A stretch of DNA of 23,738 bases from a virus (IMGVR_UViG_3300030118_002457:1-23738), one strand, 5' to 3'; shown: positions 5,576-13,871, counted from the first letter of the stretch. Program-made: numbers and translations. The notes: generated by a model not told the origin, from the letters alone.

Positions 5576-5805
5576 TGATAAAGACACAGGCAAAAACGGA
5601 AAGGGTCACGATGAAAGAAACAGACACAGAAATAGCACTGTTAAAGCGTGATATCCAAAACATCCGGGATAACCATCTTAAGCATATGAAACAAGATATA
5701 GACAGAATAGAAAGAAAAGTAGATAAGATTGACAATAGATTATATTGGGTGCTTGGAGTTCTTATATCGACCCAGGTAGCGTCAATGATAGCAAATATGT
5801 TATAA
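5575..5805 (+). CDS. XhlA-like holin or holin accessory protein, 76 aa
   Basis: The protein has a charged heptad-like helix with ALLKRDIQNIRDNH and QDIDRIERKVDKIDNR, then a single C-terminal membrane helix (YWVLGVLISTQVASMIANML). This is the architecture of the XhlA haemolysin family, which works with holins to release endolysin. The coupled start overlaps the fibre stop (TAATG). A second ATG at 5611, preceded by AAAGGG, would give 64 residues that begin exactly where the family homology begins, and it may be the true start. No endolysin is adjacent, which is unusual for a lysis cassette. A structural membrane-anchored coiled coil is the alternative. Confidence 0.65.
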   Translation: MIKTQAKTERVTMKETDTEIALLKRDIQNIRDNHLKHMKQDIDRIERKVDKIDNRLYWVLGVLISTQVASMIANML

Positions 5806-5838
5806 CCTCAGACCAGAGGGCATAAAAGGGAGATGTAA

Positions 5839-7173
5839 ATGCAAATAGAACAAATGGAGATAACCAGTCTCCAGCCTTATGAACGCAATCCGCGTAAAAA
5901 CGATAAGGCAGTAAAAGTGGTGGCGAACTCTATAGAACAATATGGATTTCAACAGCCTATAGTAGTAGATAACGATAGAGTAATCATCGTTGGACACACT
6001 AGATACAGAGCGGCAAAAACACTGGGACTACAGAAAGTACCAGTATTAGTAGCAAACGAACTGACTGATAAACAAGCACAGGCGTATCGTATTATGGATA
6101 ATAGATCCAACGAGAACGCAGACTGGGACGAACAAGCATTGTTCCAAGAGTTAGAAGACTTGATAACAGACAGTACGATACAAGATTTAGCGTATGACAC
6201 AGGTTATACTGAGAACGAACTTGAAAGATTATTCAGAGAAGATGAAGATCCAGTAGAGAAGTACGCAGAAACACAACAGGTCAAAGCAAAGCGTGGAGAC
6301 CTATATACATTAGGAGAACATAAGTTAGTATGTGGAGATAGTACAAACGCAGAACACTTAAAGTTACTATTAGGAGACGAGAAAGTAGATTTAATATGGG
6401 AAGATCCGCCTTATGGAATATCTTATGTTACAGCAAATAACATAAACTATAACACAAGAGAAAATACACTCAGAGATAGACATAGAGCGATTAAGAATGA
6501 CGACTTAACACCAGAACAACTAGACGAACTGTTGAATGGTCATATGGAAGCAATCTTACCATATTGGAGACAAGGCGCATCGATATATTGGAGTCACGAT
6601 ATAAGATTTACGCAACAGTTTAGAGACATGCTAAACAAACACGGCGTACATATAAGTGACACCTTAATATGGAAGAAAAAGAACGCATCTAACTGGATGG
6701 CAGATTACGCAAAGTTCTATGAACCAGTATTATATGGATGGCGCAAAGGAGCAGAACACAACTGGTACGGGAAGAATATGAACCCGAATGTAAATGACTT
6801 AGATGAGTACGACAAGATGTCGAGAGACCAACTATTAAAAATAGTAAAGTCCATACACACAAATGTCTTTACTTTCGGTAGAGAAGATGCTAAAACAGTA
6901 GATATTCATCCTACAGTAAAGCCAGTAAAACTTATAGGGTATCATATAATGAACTCTACACAACCTGGGCAAATCGTATATGACGGCTTCTCAGGATCAG
7001 GATCAACACTGATGGCGTGTGAGAAAACAGGCAGAACTGGTAGAGCAATAGAATATGAACCAAAATATGTAGATGCTATCATAAAAAGATGGCAAGAAAA
7101 GACAGGAGCAGTAGCAAGACACATAGACGGAACGCTATGGAATGACAAGGAGTATTACGATGAAGGGCAGTAA
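5839..7173 (+). CDS. ParB-like nuclease domain / DNA methyltransferase fusion, 444 aa
   Basis: Residues 5-100 are a ParB N-terminal-like domain with the signature GHTRYRAAK (52-60). The rest is a beta-class amino-methyltransferase, with catalytic motif IV DPPYG (189-193) before the AdoMet motif I FSGSGST (384-390), and HPTVKPV (357-363) just ahead of motif I. Such fusions (COG1475 plus COG0863 type) methylate adenine N6 or cytosine N4 in DNA and are common just upstream of phage terminases. The role is probably protection of phage DNA from host restriction or marking of DNA for packaging. Target specificity cannot be read from sequence. GGGAG precedes the ATG by six bases. Its end overlaps the small terminase start. 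Confidence 0.92.
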   Translation: MQIEQMEITSLQPYERNPRKNDKAVKVVANSIEQYGFQQPIVVDNDRVIIVGHTRYRAAKTLGLQKVPVLVANELTDKQAQAYRIMDNRSNENADWDEQALFQELEDLITDSTIQDLAYDTGYTENELERLFREDEDPVEKYAETQQVKAKRGDLYTLGEHKLVCGDSTNAEHLKLLLGDEKVDLIWEDPPYGISYVTANNINYNTRENTLRDRHRAIKNDDLTPEQLDELLNGHMEAILPYWRQGASIYWSHDIRFTQQFRDMLNKHGVHISDTLIWKKKNASNWMADYAKFYEPVLYGWRKGAEHNWYGKNMNPNVNDLDEYDKMSRDQLLKIVKSIHTNVFTFGREDAKTVDIHPTVKPVKLIGYHIMNSTQPGQIVYDGFSGSGSTLMACEKTGRTGRAIEYEPKYVDAIIKRWQEKTGAVARHIDGTLWNDKEYYDEGQ

Positions 7174-7528
7174 AAAAGATAAGAGTGGAACTGTCACTAA
7201 AAAAGGTATCGTAGTAGGCAGAAACAAGAAAGTAGTAGTTCCAGAAGAAGTAGAAAAACTCGCAAAACTCTGGTGCACAAACCAAGAAATAGCAGAATGG
7301 TTCGGCATCGATACAAACACACTAAAGTACAACTTTAGCGATTTAATAGCAAAAGGGCGTAGCGAGACAAAGCAGGCACTTCGTAGGGCACAACTAAAGA
7401 ATGCATTAGAAGGGAATACTACTATGCAGATATGGTTAGGGAAGAATATTCTTGGTCAAAAGGATGGAACTTCACTAAACGAAGATATGAATAAGATCCT
7501 ACCGTGGAGTGACGATGCCACTGAATAA
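7160..7528 (+). CDS. terS: Terminase small subunit, 122 aa
   Basis: The protein has a basic N-terminus, then a helix-turn-helix (CTNQEIAEWFGIDTNTLKYN) and a helical oligomerisation region with KNALEGNTTMQIWLGKN, a pattern typical of phage small terminases that recognise DNA for packaging. I chose the ATG at 7160 because AAGGAG (7147-7152) lies seven bases upstream; the in-frame ATG at 7142 has no such site and would overlap the methyltransferase further. It is directly followed by, and overlaps, the large subunit. Length is in the normal range for the family. Confidence 0.87.
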   Translation: MKGSKKDKSGTVTKKGIVVGRNKKVVVPEEVEKLAKLWCTNQEIAEWFGIDTNTLKYNFSDLIAKGRSETKQALRRAQLKNALEGNTTMQIWLGKNILGQKDGTSLNEDMNKILPWSDDATE

Positions 7529-8744
7529 ACCACAACAAGAAGTGGCAGACTGCGATAAAAGATTTAGGGTGCTCGTAGCGGGCAGAAGATTAGGTAAAAC
7601 CTATCTTGCTATACGAGAACTAGCAAGGTTCGCCAGACACCCAGATAAGAAGGTATTGTATATATGCCCAACCTATCAACAGGCTCGTGATATTATCTGG
7701 GCCGACTTAAAAGAAAGATTAAGTAGGATAGGATGGATAAGTGAAACGAATGAAAGCAGACTGGAGATAACACTGATAAACGGTAGTAAAATAATGTTAA
7801 GAAGCGGCGATGCAGGAGAAAGACTGCGTGGTCAAGGGTTCGATTTTATCTGTATGGATGAGACATCAGACCTTAATAGTGCATTATGGCAAGAAATAAT
7901 AAGACCGTCATTATCAGCACAAAAGCCTCCAGGACACGCATTATTCTGTGGAACCCCGAAAGGGATAGGAAACTGGTTTAAGGATCTATATGACCTTGGT
8001 AGAGGGTCTGATCCTGACTGGGCGAGTTTCCAGTACCGTACCATCGAGAGTGGAAATGTTCCTGAAGAAGAAATACTTGCCGCGAAAAGGGATCTAGACC
8101 TTAAAACGTGGAGACAAGAGTATGAAGCATCCTTCGAAACATTCAGTGGAAGGATAGCATATAACTTCTCAGATGATAACATAAAGGACTGGAAGCCGCA
8201 CCCAGCGAAACAACTTATCATAGGATGCGACTTTAACGTTGAACCTTTATGTGCAGTAGTATATGTACGCACATCAGACGGCTTACATGCTATAGACGAA
8301 ATAGTATTAACAGGATCACACACAGAAGAACTAGCACAAGAAATAAAAAATAGATATCCAGATAAATCTATAGTAATGTTTCCTGACCCGAGTGGGCAGG
8401 CTCGTAAAACTAGTGCTGGTGGGAAAACAGATATCTCTATATTACAGAACGCAGGCTTCAGAGTAATGTATAGAAACAAACAGCCTGCAGTAAGAGATAG
8501 GATAAACGCAATGAACTCATTGTTAAAGAACTCAGACGGACACATACGATACTTCGTAGATCCCAAGTGTAAATACTTAATAAAGAGTTTAGAACGTTAT
8601 ATCTATAAATCCGGTACGCAAATACCTGATAGAGGTGAGTGGGATCATATGTTCGATGCGGCAACATACGCAGTAGAATATCTGTTTCCGATTACCCGGG
8701 ACGTGAACCCCGATATTAACATTCAAACATTTGGAGTATATTAA
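7515..8744 (+). CDS. terL: Terminase large subunit, 409 aa
   Basis: This is the ATP-driven packaging motor and nuclease. Residues 21-29 are the Walker A motif VAGRRLGKT, and 111-116 the Walker B motif FICMDE. GTPKG (146-150) follows as the coupling motif. The RNase H-like nuclease shows D239 in GCDFN, D291 in FPDPSG and D381 in DHMFDAATYA. All catalytic elements are present and the length is usual. The ATG at 7515 has GGAG five bases before it; a GTG at 7509 is the in-frame alternative. It overlaps the end of the small subunit by 14 bases, which suggests coupling. Confidence 0.95.
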   Translation: MPLNKPQQEVADCDKRFRVLVAGRRLGKTYLAIRELARFARHPDKKVLYICPTYQQARDIIWADLKERLSRIGWISETNESRLEITLINGSKIMLRSGDAGERLRGQGFDFICMDETSDLNSALWQEIIRPSLSAQKPPGHALFCGTPKGIGNWFKDLYDLGRGSDPDWASFQYRTIESGNVPEEEILAAKRDLDLKTWRQEYEASFETFSGRIAYNFSDDNIKDWKPHPAKQLIIGCDFNVEPLCAVVYVRTSDGLHAIDEIVLTGSHTEELAQEIKNRYPDKSIVMFPDPSGQARKTSAGGKTDISILQNAGFRVMYRNKQPAVRDRINAMNSLLKNSDGHIRYFVDPKCKYLIKSLERYIYKSGTQIPDRGEWDHMFDAATYAVEYLFPITRDVNPDINIQTFGVY

Positions 8745-8746
8745 CA

Positions 8747-10270
8747 ATGGACTTAGATTATAAACATCCGTTATACGAGCATTATTTAAGTAGTTGGAAC
8801 TATTACTCGGCAAGTTATAAAGGTGGTGACGATTATAGACACCATAGTTTAAGGATGCTCCGTGAGTATCTATTCGAACACGATGCACCGGGTAATCAAT
8901 ATGGACAACGATTAGAATACACTGCTTTAGACAACTTAACAAAACTAACAGTAGATACATACAGAAGTTTCCTATTCAGAAGTCTTCCAGTAAGAACCTT
9001 TGGATATTTACAAGGCAACACTTTAGTAGAGCGTTTCCTATACGATGTAGATTTCGAAGGGCAAGACTTAGATGACTTTATGAAAGAAGCAAACAACATG
9101 GCTATGGTATATGGTCAGGTATGGATCTTAGTTACAAAAGGCTTCCAAGAAGGAGTCATTACACTAGAACAAGAAATAGAAAACGATATTAGACCGTACG
9201 CTAAAATCTTTACGCCTGAGAATGTATGCGATTGGCAATACCTTAAACAGGCAAACGGTGCAGAAAAACTAGTATATGTAAAAACAAAAGAATATGTATC
9301 ACCAACAATAACACGATACATAGAATGGACAACAGAAGAAATCAGAACATTCGAAGTACTGTATGACGAGAACGGTCAAGAGAAAACAGTAGCGATGACT
9401 GAACTGCAAACAAATCCGATTGGTGAAGTCCCATTCGTTCAACTCAAAGCAAACCCATCACAGTACAAGGGTATAGGTATGAGTGATGTAGCAGATGTAT
9501 CAAAAATACAACAAGCAATATTCAACTTACTAAGTGAAGCAGAACAAGGTATTAGAATATCAAACCATCCAACTTTAGTTAAAACAATGGATGTAAATGC
9601 TACAGCAGGAGCGGGCGCAGTTATCAACTTAGATAACACAATGGATCCAAATCTTCGTCCTTATCTTATAGAACCAAACGGTACAAACATAGATAGCATT
9701 GTAGCAATGTTAGAACAGCATATACAAGCATTCTTAAGAATGACACACTTAGGTGCAATCATGGCCGCAAAAGGACTGAGCATTAAAAGTGGTATAGCAT
9801 TATCAACAGAGTTCGAAATGTTGAATACAAGACTAGCAGATAAGTCCGCAAAACTAGAACAAGCAGAGTACAATATGTGGCAACTGTTCTATAAGTGGAC
9901 AAACCTACAAGCAGATCCAGAGTTCAATGTAATATATAAAAAGACATTCGACTTACGAGATGAACACGCTGACCTATCACTATTAAATCAAGCATTACAA
10001 ATAGGTGTAGAAAGCGATACATTTAAAAAAGAGATCCATAAACAAATCGCAAGAATAGTCGTAGAGAACGGCGATAAACTTGACGATATCATGGCAGAGA
10101 TAGATGGTGGCACACTAGAACACGATCCAGTGACAGCAGAAACAAAGCAACCACATATCGAAGCAATGATAATGGAAGGAATGACTGATAAACAAATGCT
10201 AGAACTTCATCCAGAACTAAAACAAGAAGACTTAGATGAAGCGAAAGCCAAACTATTGGAGAACAACTAA
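8747..10270 (+). CDS. Portal protein, 507 aa
   Basis: The gene follows the large terminase by two bases, the standard place for the portal. The protein has the expected size and a mixed alpha/beta sequence, with a long helical stretch near residues 320-410 (including LRMTHLGAIMAAKGLSIKSG) and an acidic C-terminal tail. These features fit the SPP1/HK97-type portal that forms the 12-fold ring for DNA entry and tail attachment. I identify it from position, length and overall pattern rather than a single diagnostic motif. GGAG lies about ten bases before the ATG. Its stop overlaps the next small gene by one base. Confidence 0.87.
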   Translation: MDLDYKHPLYEHYLSSWNYYSASYKGGDDYRHHSLRMLREYLFEHDAPGNQYGQRLEYTALDNLTKLTVDTYRSFLFRSLPVRTFGYLQGNTLVERFLYDVDFEGQDLDDFMKEANNMAMVYGQVWILVTKGFQEGVITLEQEIENDIRPYAKIFTPENVCDWQYLKQANGAEKLVYVKTKEYVSPTITRYIEWTTEEIRTFEVLYDENGQEKTVAMTELQTNPIGEVPFVQLKANPSQYKGIGMSDVADVSKIQQAIFNLLSEAEQGIRISNHPTLVKTMDVNATAGAGAVINLDNTMDPNLRPYLIEPNGTNIDSIVAMLEQHIQAFLRMTHLGAIMAAKGLSIKSGIALSTEFEMLNTRLADKSAKLEQAEYNMWQLFYKWTNLQADPEFNVIYKKTFDLRDEHADLSLLNQALQIGVESDTFKKEIHKQIARIVVENGDKLDDIMAEIDGGTLEHDPVTAETKQPHIEAMIMEGMTDKQMLELHPELKQEDLDEAKAKLLENN

Positions 10271-10368
10271 TGCCATATCATACAAAAGGTAAAAAGAAAG
10301 ATAAGAAGAAAACATCCAAATCATCATACGGTTCAAAGCGTAAGATGACAAAAGGGAGAAAAAGATAA
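10270..10368 (+). CDS. Very small, highly basic protein, 32 aa
   Basis: The ATG overlaps the portal stop (TAATG), and the TAA overlaps the next ATG in the same way, so the frame is exactly packed between two genes. Of 32 residues, about half are Lys or Arg, with Ser, Gly and Tyr making up most of the rest (MPYHTKGKKKDKKKTSKSSY and SKRKMTKGRKR). It has no acidic surface apart from one Asp. Possible roles are binding DNA or RNA, neutralising charge inside the head, or interaction with the acidic scaffold or portal tail. The function is not known. AT-rich Lys codons could arise by chance, but the double overlap argues for a real gene. Confidence 0.65.
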   Translation: MPYHTKGKKKDKKKTSKSSYGSKRKMTKGRKR

Positions 10369-10601
10369 TGACTAAGACACCAGCAAAGATATACAACGGT
10401 GATACCTATGTTGCTAAGTTAGTATTAGAACTAGACGCACAAGGTAATCCAGTCGTAGATGAGAAGTATGTATCAGCATACGGCGAGTGGACAACAATCG
10501 TATGGGACAGAGGTTCTTACGAGAAGTCTGCAAAAAAAGACAAGAAAAAAGTAAAAGAAGAAGACATCATTACCAACGAAGATAATGGTGATTTAGAGTA
10601 A
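10368..10601 (+). CDS. Hypothetical protein between portal and scaffold, 77 aa
   Basis: The first 50 residues look like a small beta domain (YVAKLVLELDAQGNPVVDE, then GEWTTIVWDRG). The last 25 are alternately lysine-rich and acidic (KSAKKDKKKVKEEDIIT). AAAGGGAG precedes the ATG with suitable spacing and lies within the preceding small gene. I do not recognise the family. Position between portal and scaffold suggests a head-assembly or minor head role. Confidence 0.75.
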   Translation: MTKTPAKIYNGDTYVAKLVLELDAQGNPVVDEKYVSAYGEWTTIVWDRGSYEKSAKKDKKKVKEEDIITNEDNGDLE

Positions 10602-10610
10602 GATAAATAC
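10602..10610 (+). promoter_or_regulatory. ATAAATAC box ahead of scaffold and capsid genes
   Basis: GATAAATAC lies directly after the previous stop and 30 bases before the scaffold ATG. It is identical over nine bases to 288-296. It could mark an extra promoter that raises capsid expression. Evidence is only the repetition of the motif in intergenic gaps. Confidence 0.35.
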
Positions 10611-10639
10611 TAAAAAGGAACACAAAGGAGATTATAACT

Positions 10640-11329
10640 ATGACCGAACAGAGTGCAACTTCGGGTGATGTAAATGTAGCAGATACTGGTACTGACGTTA
10701 ATACTACATCGGAAGAAAATCAAAACCAGGAAGACCGTATCTTTTCACAAAAAGACGTGGACAAAATCGTACAAGCAAGATTAGAGAAATATAAAAGACG
10801 TTTCTCCGATATTGACTTAAACGAATATAAGTCACTAAAGAGTGCTGAAGAACAACGGGAAATAGAGGCGATGAAGAAACGTGAGGAGTTCGACGCCATA
10901 CTTAGTCAGCAAAAGACAAAGTACGATGAAGAACTAGGCACACTTCGATCCCAACTAACAAGCCTAAAAGTAGATGGTACGTTACTTGATAGTGCGGCAA
11001 AGCGTAATGCAGTAAGCCCAGAACAGGTAGCAACACTATTGAAAGACAAGGTTGGGTTAGATGAGACAGGTCGCCCAGTCGTATATGACAATAACAATGT
11101 CGTATATGATCCTGAAACATCGGAGCCAAAAACATTAGAAAGTTTAGTGAATGAGTTCCTGGATGCAAATCCACACTTCATTCGTTCTGGACCGTCTGGT
11201 GTTACATCAAACGGCGCAACAGGTAATGTTGCATCAACAACCCGTAAGATTGACTTGGCTTCACTTGATATGAACAAAGCGTCGGATCGTCAAATCTATA
11301 AACAGATGAAACGTGAAGGCAAAATATAA
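10640..11329 (+). CDS. Capsid scaffolding protein, 229 aa
   Basis: The acidic, disordered N-terminus (residues 1-30) is followed by FSQKDVDKIVQARLEKYKRR, the pattern seen at the start of many phage scaffold and gp20-like minor structural proteins. A coiled-coil stretch (about residues 65-115) and a helical C-terminal end with IYKQMKREGKI follow. It lies directly upstream of the major capsid gene, as scaffolds do. No protease domain is present here or nearby, so removal of the scaffold may not need phage proteolysis. AAAGGAG precedes the ATG. Confidence 0.85.
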   Translation: MTEQSATSGDVNVADTGTDVNTTSEENQNQEDRIFSQKDVDKIVQARLEKYKRRFSDIDLNEYKSLKSAEEQREIEAMKKREEFDAILSQQKTKYDEELGTLRSQLTSLKVDGTLLDSAAKRNAVSPEQVATLLKDKVGLDETGRPVVYDNNNVVYDPETSEPKTLESLVNEFLDANPHFIRSGPSGVTSNGATGNVASTTRKIDLASLDMNKASDRQIYKQMKREGKI

Positions 11330-11355
11330 TATAGTATTAACAAAGGAGACCTACA

Positions 11356-12165
11356 ATGGCAAATGAAAACTATATGTCAGCGATTAACTCCGCAGGTATG
11401 CTTCCTGAGGTTCTAGCGGCCGCAGTATATGAAGCACAGGAGTCTTCGTTATTCTTAGGGGGTGAAATCATCCCTATCGTAAATGCTCCGAACGGTATTG
11501 CAAAAGTACCATTCTTAGCACACAACACAGTCACTGCTGACCAAATCACTGGTTCAGAAACAGCGGCTGACTTAGAAACAGAACTAGTACCAGTTACAGA
11601 TAACACAATCGTATGCGACTTGTTCGCGGTAAGGACTGTTATCCGTGACCTAGGGAATGTTGACCCACAATCAGTAGCGGTATCACTTGGTAAAAGTGTA
11701 GCGGCTAAGTTCGACAGTCACGTGTTCTCAAAGTTAGATGGTGCAGGCGACAGTTCTTTCGACAGTGTTCCACTAACAGTTGACGATGTCCTTGATGGCA
11801 TTGCAGACATTCGTGGGAACGGTGAGATGGGTCAGATTTATGGAATCTTCTCTCCAGCAGAAGCAATGAACTTAATGAAAAACGTTGCATCAACATCATT
11901 CGCAGGCGGAGACTTTCAATCGGAAGTTTTAAGAGCGGGTGTTCTAGGTAGCATTGGTGGAGCGACAATAATGATGTCCCCACAAGTTACTAGTGGTGCA
12001 GGTTATCTGTTCGGCAAAGACGCAATGCGTATTGCACAACAGGCTCCAGTTAACGTGAATATTCAAGATAGAGCGGCGGCTGTAGGTAAAGATGTAGTAG
12101 TATCATATCATGGTGCGGCTAAACTTATCGATACCGAAAGAGCAATCAAACTAGTTAACGTTTAA
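11356..12165 (+). CDS. Major capsid protein, HK97 fold, 269 aa
   Basis: Position after the scaffold, a strong AAAGGAG site and codon usage richer than neighbouring genes all point to the abundant coat protein. The sequence begins with a short helical arm and has an E-loop-like segment around GSETAADLETELVPVTDN. A central domain with GQIYGIFSPAEAMNLMKN and a final strand ending in YHGAAKLIDTERAIKLVNV follow, all usual for small HK97-fold coats. At 269 residues it is at the short end for the fold. There is no cleavable delta domain, which fits the separate scaffold and the lack of a protease. Confidence 0.9.
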   Translation: MANENYMSAINSAGMLPEVLAAAVYEAQESSLFLGGEIIPIVNAPNGIAKVPFLAHNTVTADQITGSETAADLETELVPVTDNTIVCDLFAVRTVIRDLGNVDPQSVAVSLGKSVAAKFDSHVFSKLDGAGDSSFDSVPLTVDDVLDGIADIRGNGEMGQIYGIFSPAEAMNLMKNVASTSFAGGDFQSEVLRAGVLGSIGGATIMMSPQVTSGAGYLFGKDAMRIAQQAPVNVNIQDRAAAVGKDVVVSYHGAAKLIDTERAIKLVNV

Positions 12166-12190
12166 TACTAGAAATAGTTAGGAGAGTACA

Positions 12191-12607
12191 ATGAGTGCAT
12201 ATGCAACAGATGAAGACTTAGTAGCGATTATACCAGACATCTTCGACCACGGTGTCGATAGTTTTAACGATGAACTTACACGTTCAACAACGGATGTGCA
12301 AAGGCGTATTAAAAGCGATTGGTGGATGCTAGGACATGACCCAAACGACTTTACAACGACAAAGTTAAAAGCGTCTGAACATAAGCGTACAACAGTCTAT
12401 CACGCATTAGCATATTATATACTACCTCGACTATCAAACTTTAGTGAAGACGATACGTTCCAAAGACAAATGGTATTCTACCGTGAAAGATATCAGGAAG
12501 AGTTCGCGGCTGTATTAGCGGCGGGTATTTCTTATGACGATGACGGTGATGGATCATATGAGTCCTCGGAAATAGATTATATTAGAAACGATAGGTTGTA
12601 CAGATAA
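12191..12607 (+). CDS. Head-tail connector / adaptor protein, 138 aa
   Basis: The protein opens with MSAYATDEDLVAIIPDIFDH, typical of gp6/gp15-like adaptors that dock on the portal. A helical bundle (including HKRTTVYHALAYYILPRLS) and an acidic C-terminus follow. It is the first gene after the capsid gene, the usual adaptor position. TAGGAGAG precedes the ATG. Its stop overlaps the next ATG by one base. The family is inferred from position and pattern. Confidence 0.75.
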   Translation: MSAYATDEDLVAIIPDIFDHGVDSFNDELTRSTTDVQRRIKSDWWMLGHDPNDFTTTKLKASEHKRTTVYHALAYYILPRLSNFSEDDTFQRQMVFYRERYQEEFAAVLAAGISYDDDGDGSYESSEIDYIRNDRLYR

Positions 12608-13041
12608 TGGCAAGCATCCGTAAAGATATAATCAACGATGTAATAGCAAAGTTAAAAACTATAACATCACCTCGTATCGGTAAAGTAAGCGAGAAGCCAA
12701 GCGACTTCGCAAGACTAGCCAGAACAGCATACCCCTTCGTACAGGTTAGTGTTGAGAGTGAAACAAAAGAAGACATAGCAATGGAGTGGAGACTATCCAC
12801 ACTAGAACTAGCAATCACTGTTCACTTAGAAGGTAAATCCAAAACTGAAAAAGCAGAGGAACAACTTTCCGAAATCGTAGAAGCAATCGAAGAAAAACTA
12901 GAAGTAGATAGAACAAGAGGCAGTAAGGCTCAAATAACTGAAGTATTAGAAGTGGGTGAGATAGAAGTATCTTCTTATCCAACAGTTAGTCAAACTATCA
13001 GAGTAGGTATTCAATATACATACTCAAGAGCAAACACTTAA
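12607..13041 (+). CDS. Tail terminator / tail completion protein, 144 aa
   Basis: An N-terminal helix (RKDIINDVIAKLKT) is followed by a mixed alpha/beta core, then a beta hairpin ending QTIRVGIQYTYSRANT. This is the pattern of lambda gpU-like and related tail terminators, which cap the tail tube and join it to the head. It lies immediately before the tail tube gene, the expected place. A one-base TAATG overlap couples it to the adaptor gene. No separate head-tail stopper gene is visible between adaptor and terminator. Confidence 0.72.
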   Translation: MASIRKDIINDVIAKLKTITSPRIGKVSEKPSDFARLARTAYPFVQVSVESETKEDIAMEWRLSTLELAITVHLEGKSKTEKAEEQLSEIVEAIEEKLEVDRTRGSKAQITEVLEVGEIEVSSYPTVSQTIRVGIQYTYSRANT

Positions 13042-13058
13042 CATAATGGAGACCAACA

Positions 13059-13532
13059 ATGGCAAACACAATCTATAGTGGTAGCACTGGCACAATCTAC
13101 ATTGGTGCAACAGCGGTGGCTTCTTTACGTTCCTTCTCAATCGAAGAAACACAAGAAGTTATCGATGCGACAACAATGAGTGTGACAGGAGTTGCATTTA
13201 GAACAAACAAAGCAACGTTTAAGTCAGTGTCTGGCTCAGCAGATGTTTTCTGGACAGCAGATGAACCATCATCTCCAGGAGACCACGATGACAAAACTTC
13301 AACAACTGGTCCAACTGGTATCGCAGATACACAGCCAGGATCAACTGAAGTTACAGTCAACTTCTGGCCTACAGGTGATGACCAGTATGAAATCGGTTAC
13401 AGTTTTCCTGCATTGATTACTTCAAGAACTATCTCATCTTCAGTAGATGGTATGGTCGAAGCATCAATCACGTTCACTGGAACAGGTGCGATTACTAAAG
13501 TCAACGGCACAACAAACGATAACGGTGCGTAA
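13059..13532 (+). CDS. Major tail tube protein, 157 aa
   Basis: The sequence is beta-rich and Thr/Ser/Gly-rich. It includes GSTGTIYIGATAVASLRSFS near the start, ETQEVIDATTM, and a final strand pattern VEASITFTGTGAITK. This is typical of lambda gpV/HK97-type tail tube subunits that stack in hexameric rings. The gene follows the terminator and precedes the assembly chaperone, within the standard order. TGGAG lies before the ATG. The length fits a tube protein with one domain. Confidence 0.87.
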   Translation: MANTIYSGSTGTIYIGATAVASLRSFSIEETQEVIDATTMSVTGVAFRTNKATFKSVSGSADVFWTADEPSSPGDHDDKTSTTGPTGIADTQPGSTEVTVNFWPTGDDQYEIGYSFPALITSRTISSSVDGMVEASITFTGTGAITKVNGTTNDNGA

Positions 13533-13535
13533 TAA

Positions 13536-13871
13536 ATGATATCGACCCGTGTTAATACAAGAGTGAAAGGATCACTTCTTAAAAAAGTTACTGATATGGT
13601 AAAACATATGAAAGATGACTTACATAAAGAAGCAATCTCACTTACTCCTGTCGACACGGGTCGTGCTAAACGTGGATGGAAAAGAAACAGAGAAGGTACT
13701 AGTAATGATGTGCCTTACATTGTAGTATTAGATAAAGGAAGAAAGGCTGGAACTCGCAAAGGTGCAAAAAAGACATTTATGCAAGGTTCAGACCAAGCAC
13801 CAGACGGTATATCTAAGCCTGCATTAAATAGAGTAAAAGACAAACTAAAAAGAGGAACATATTTAAAATGA
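13536..13871 (+). CDS. HK97 gp10-like neck / tail-component protein, 111 aa
   Basis: The motif LTPVDTGRAKRGW (around residues 36-48) followed by a DVPYIVVLDKGRKAG stretch is the signature of the HK97 gp10-like family, small basic proteins of the head-tail interface. In most phages this gene precedes the tail terminator; here it follows the tail tube. The C-terminus is Lys-rich. There is no clear ribosome site, and the start is four bases after the tube stop, so reinitiation is likely. Its stop overlaps the chaperone start (ATGA). Confidence 0.8.
   Translation: MISTRVNTRVKGSLLKKVTDMVKHMKDDLHKEAISLTPVDTGRAKRGWKRNREGTSNDVPYIVVLDKGRKAGTRKGAKKTFMQGSDQAPDGISKPALNRVKDKLKRGTYLK

Noticed and set aside
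7832-8566. 244-residue reverse-strand frame opposite the large terminase
   Set aside because: The + strand encodes all terminase motifs; the reverse frame has no recognisable feature. The same holds for the reverse frame at 16378-17112 opposite the tape measure.
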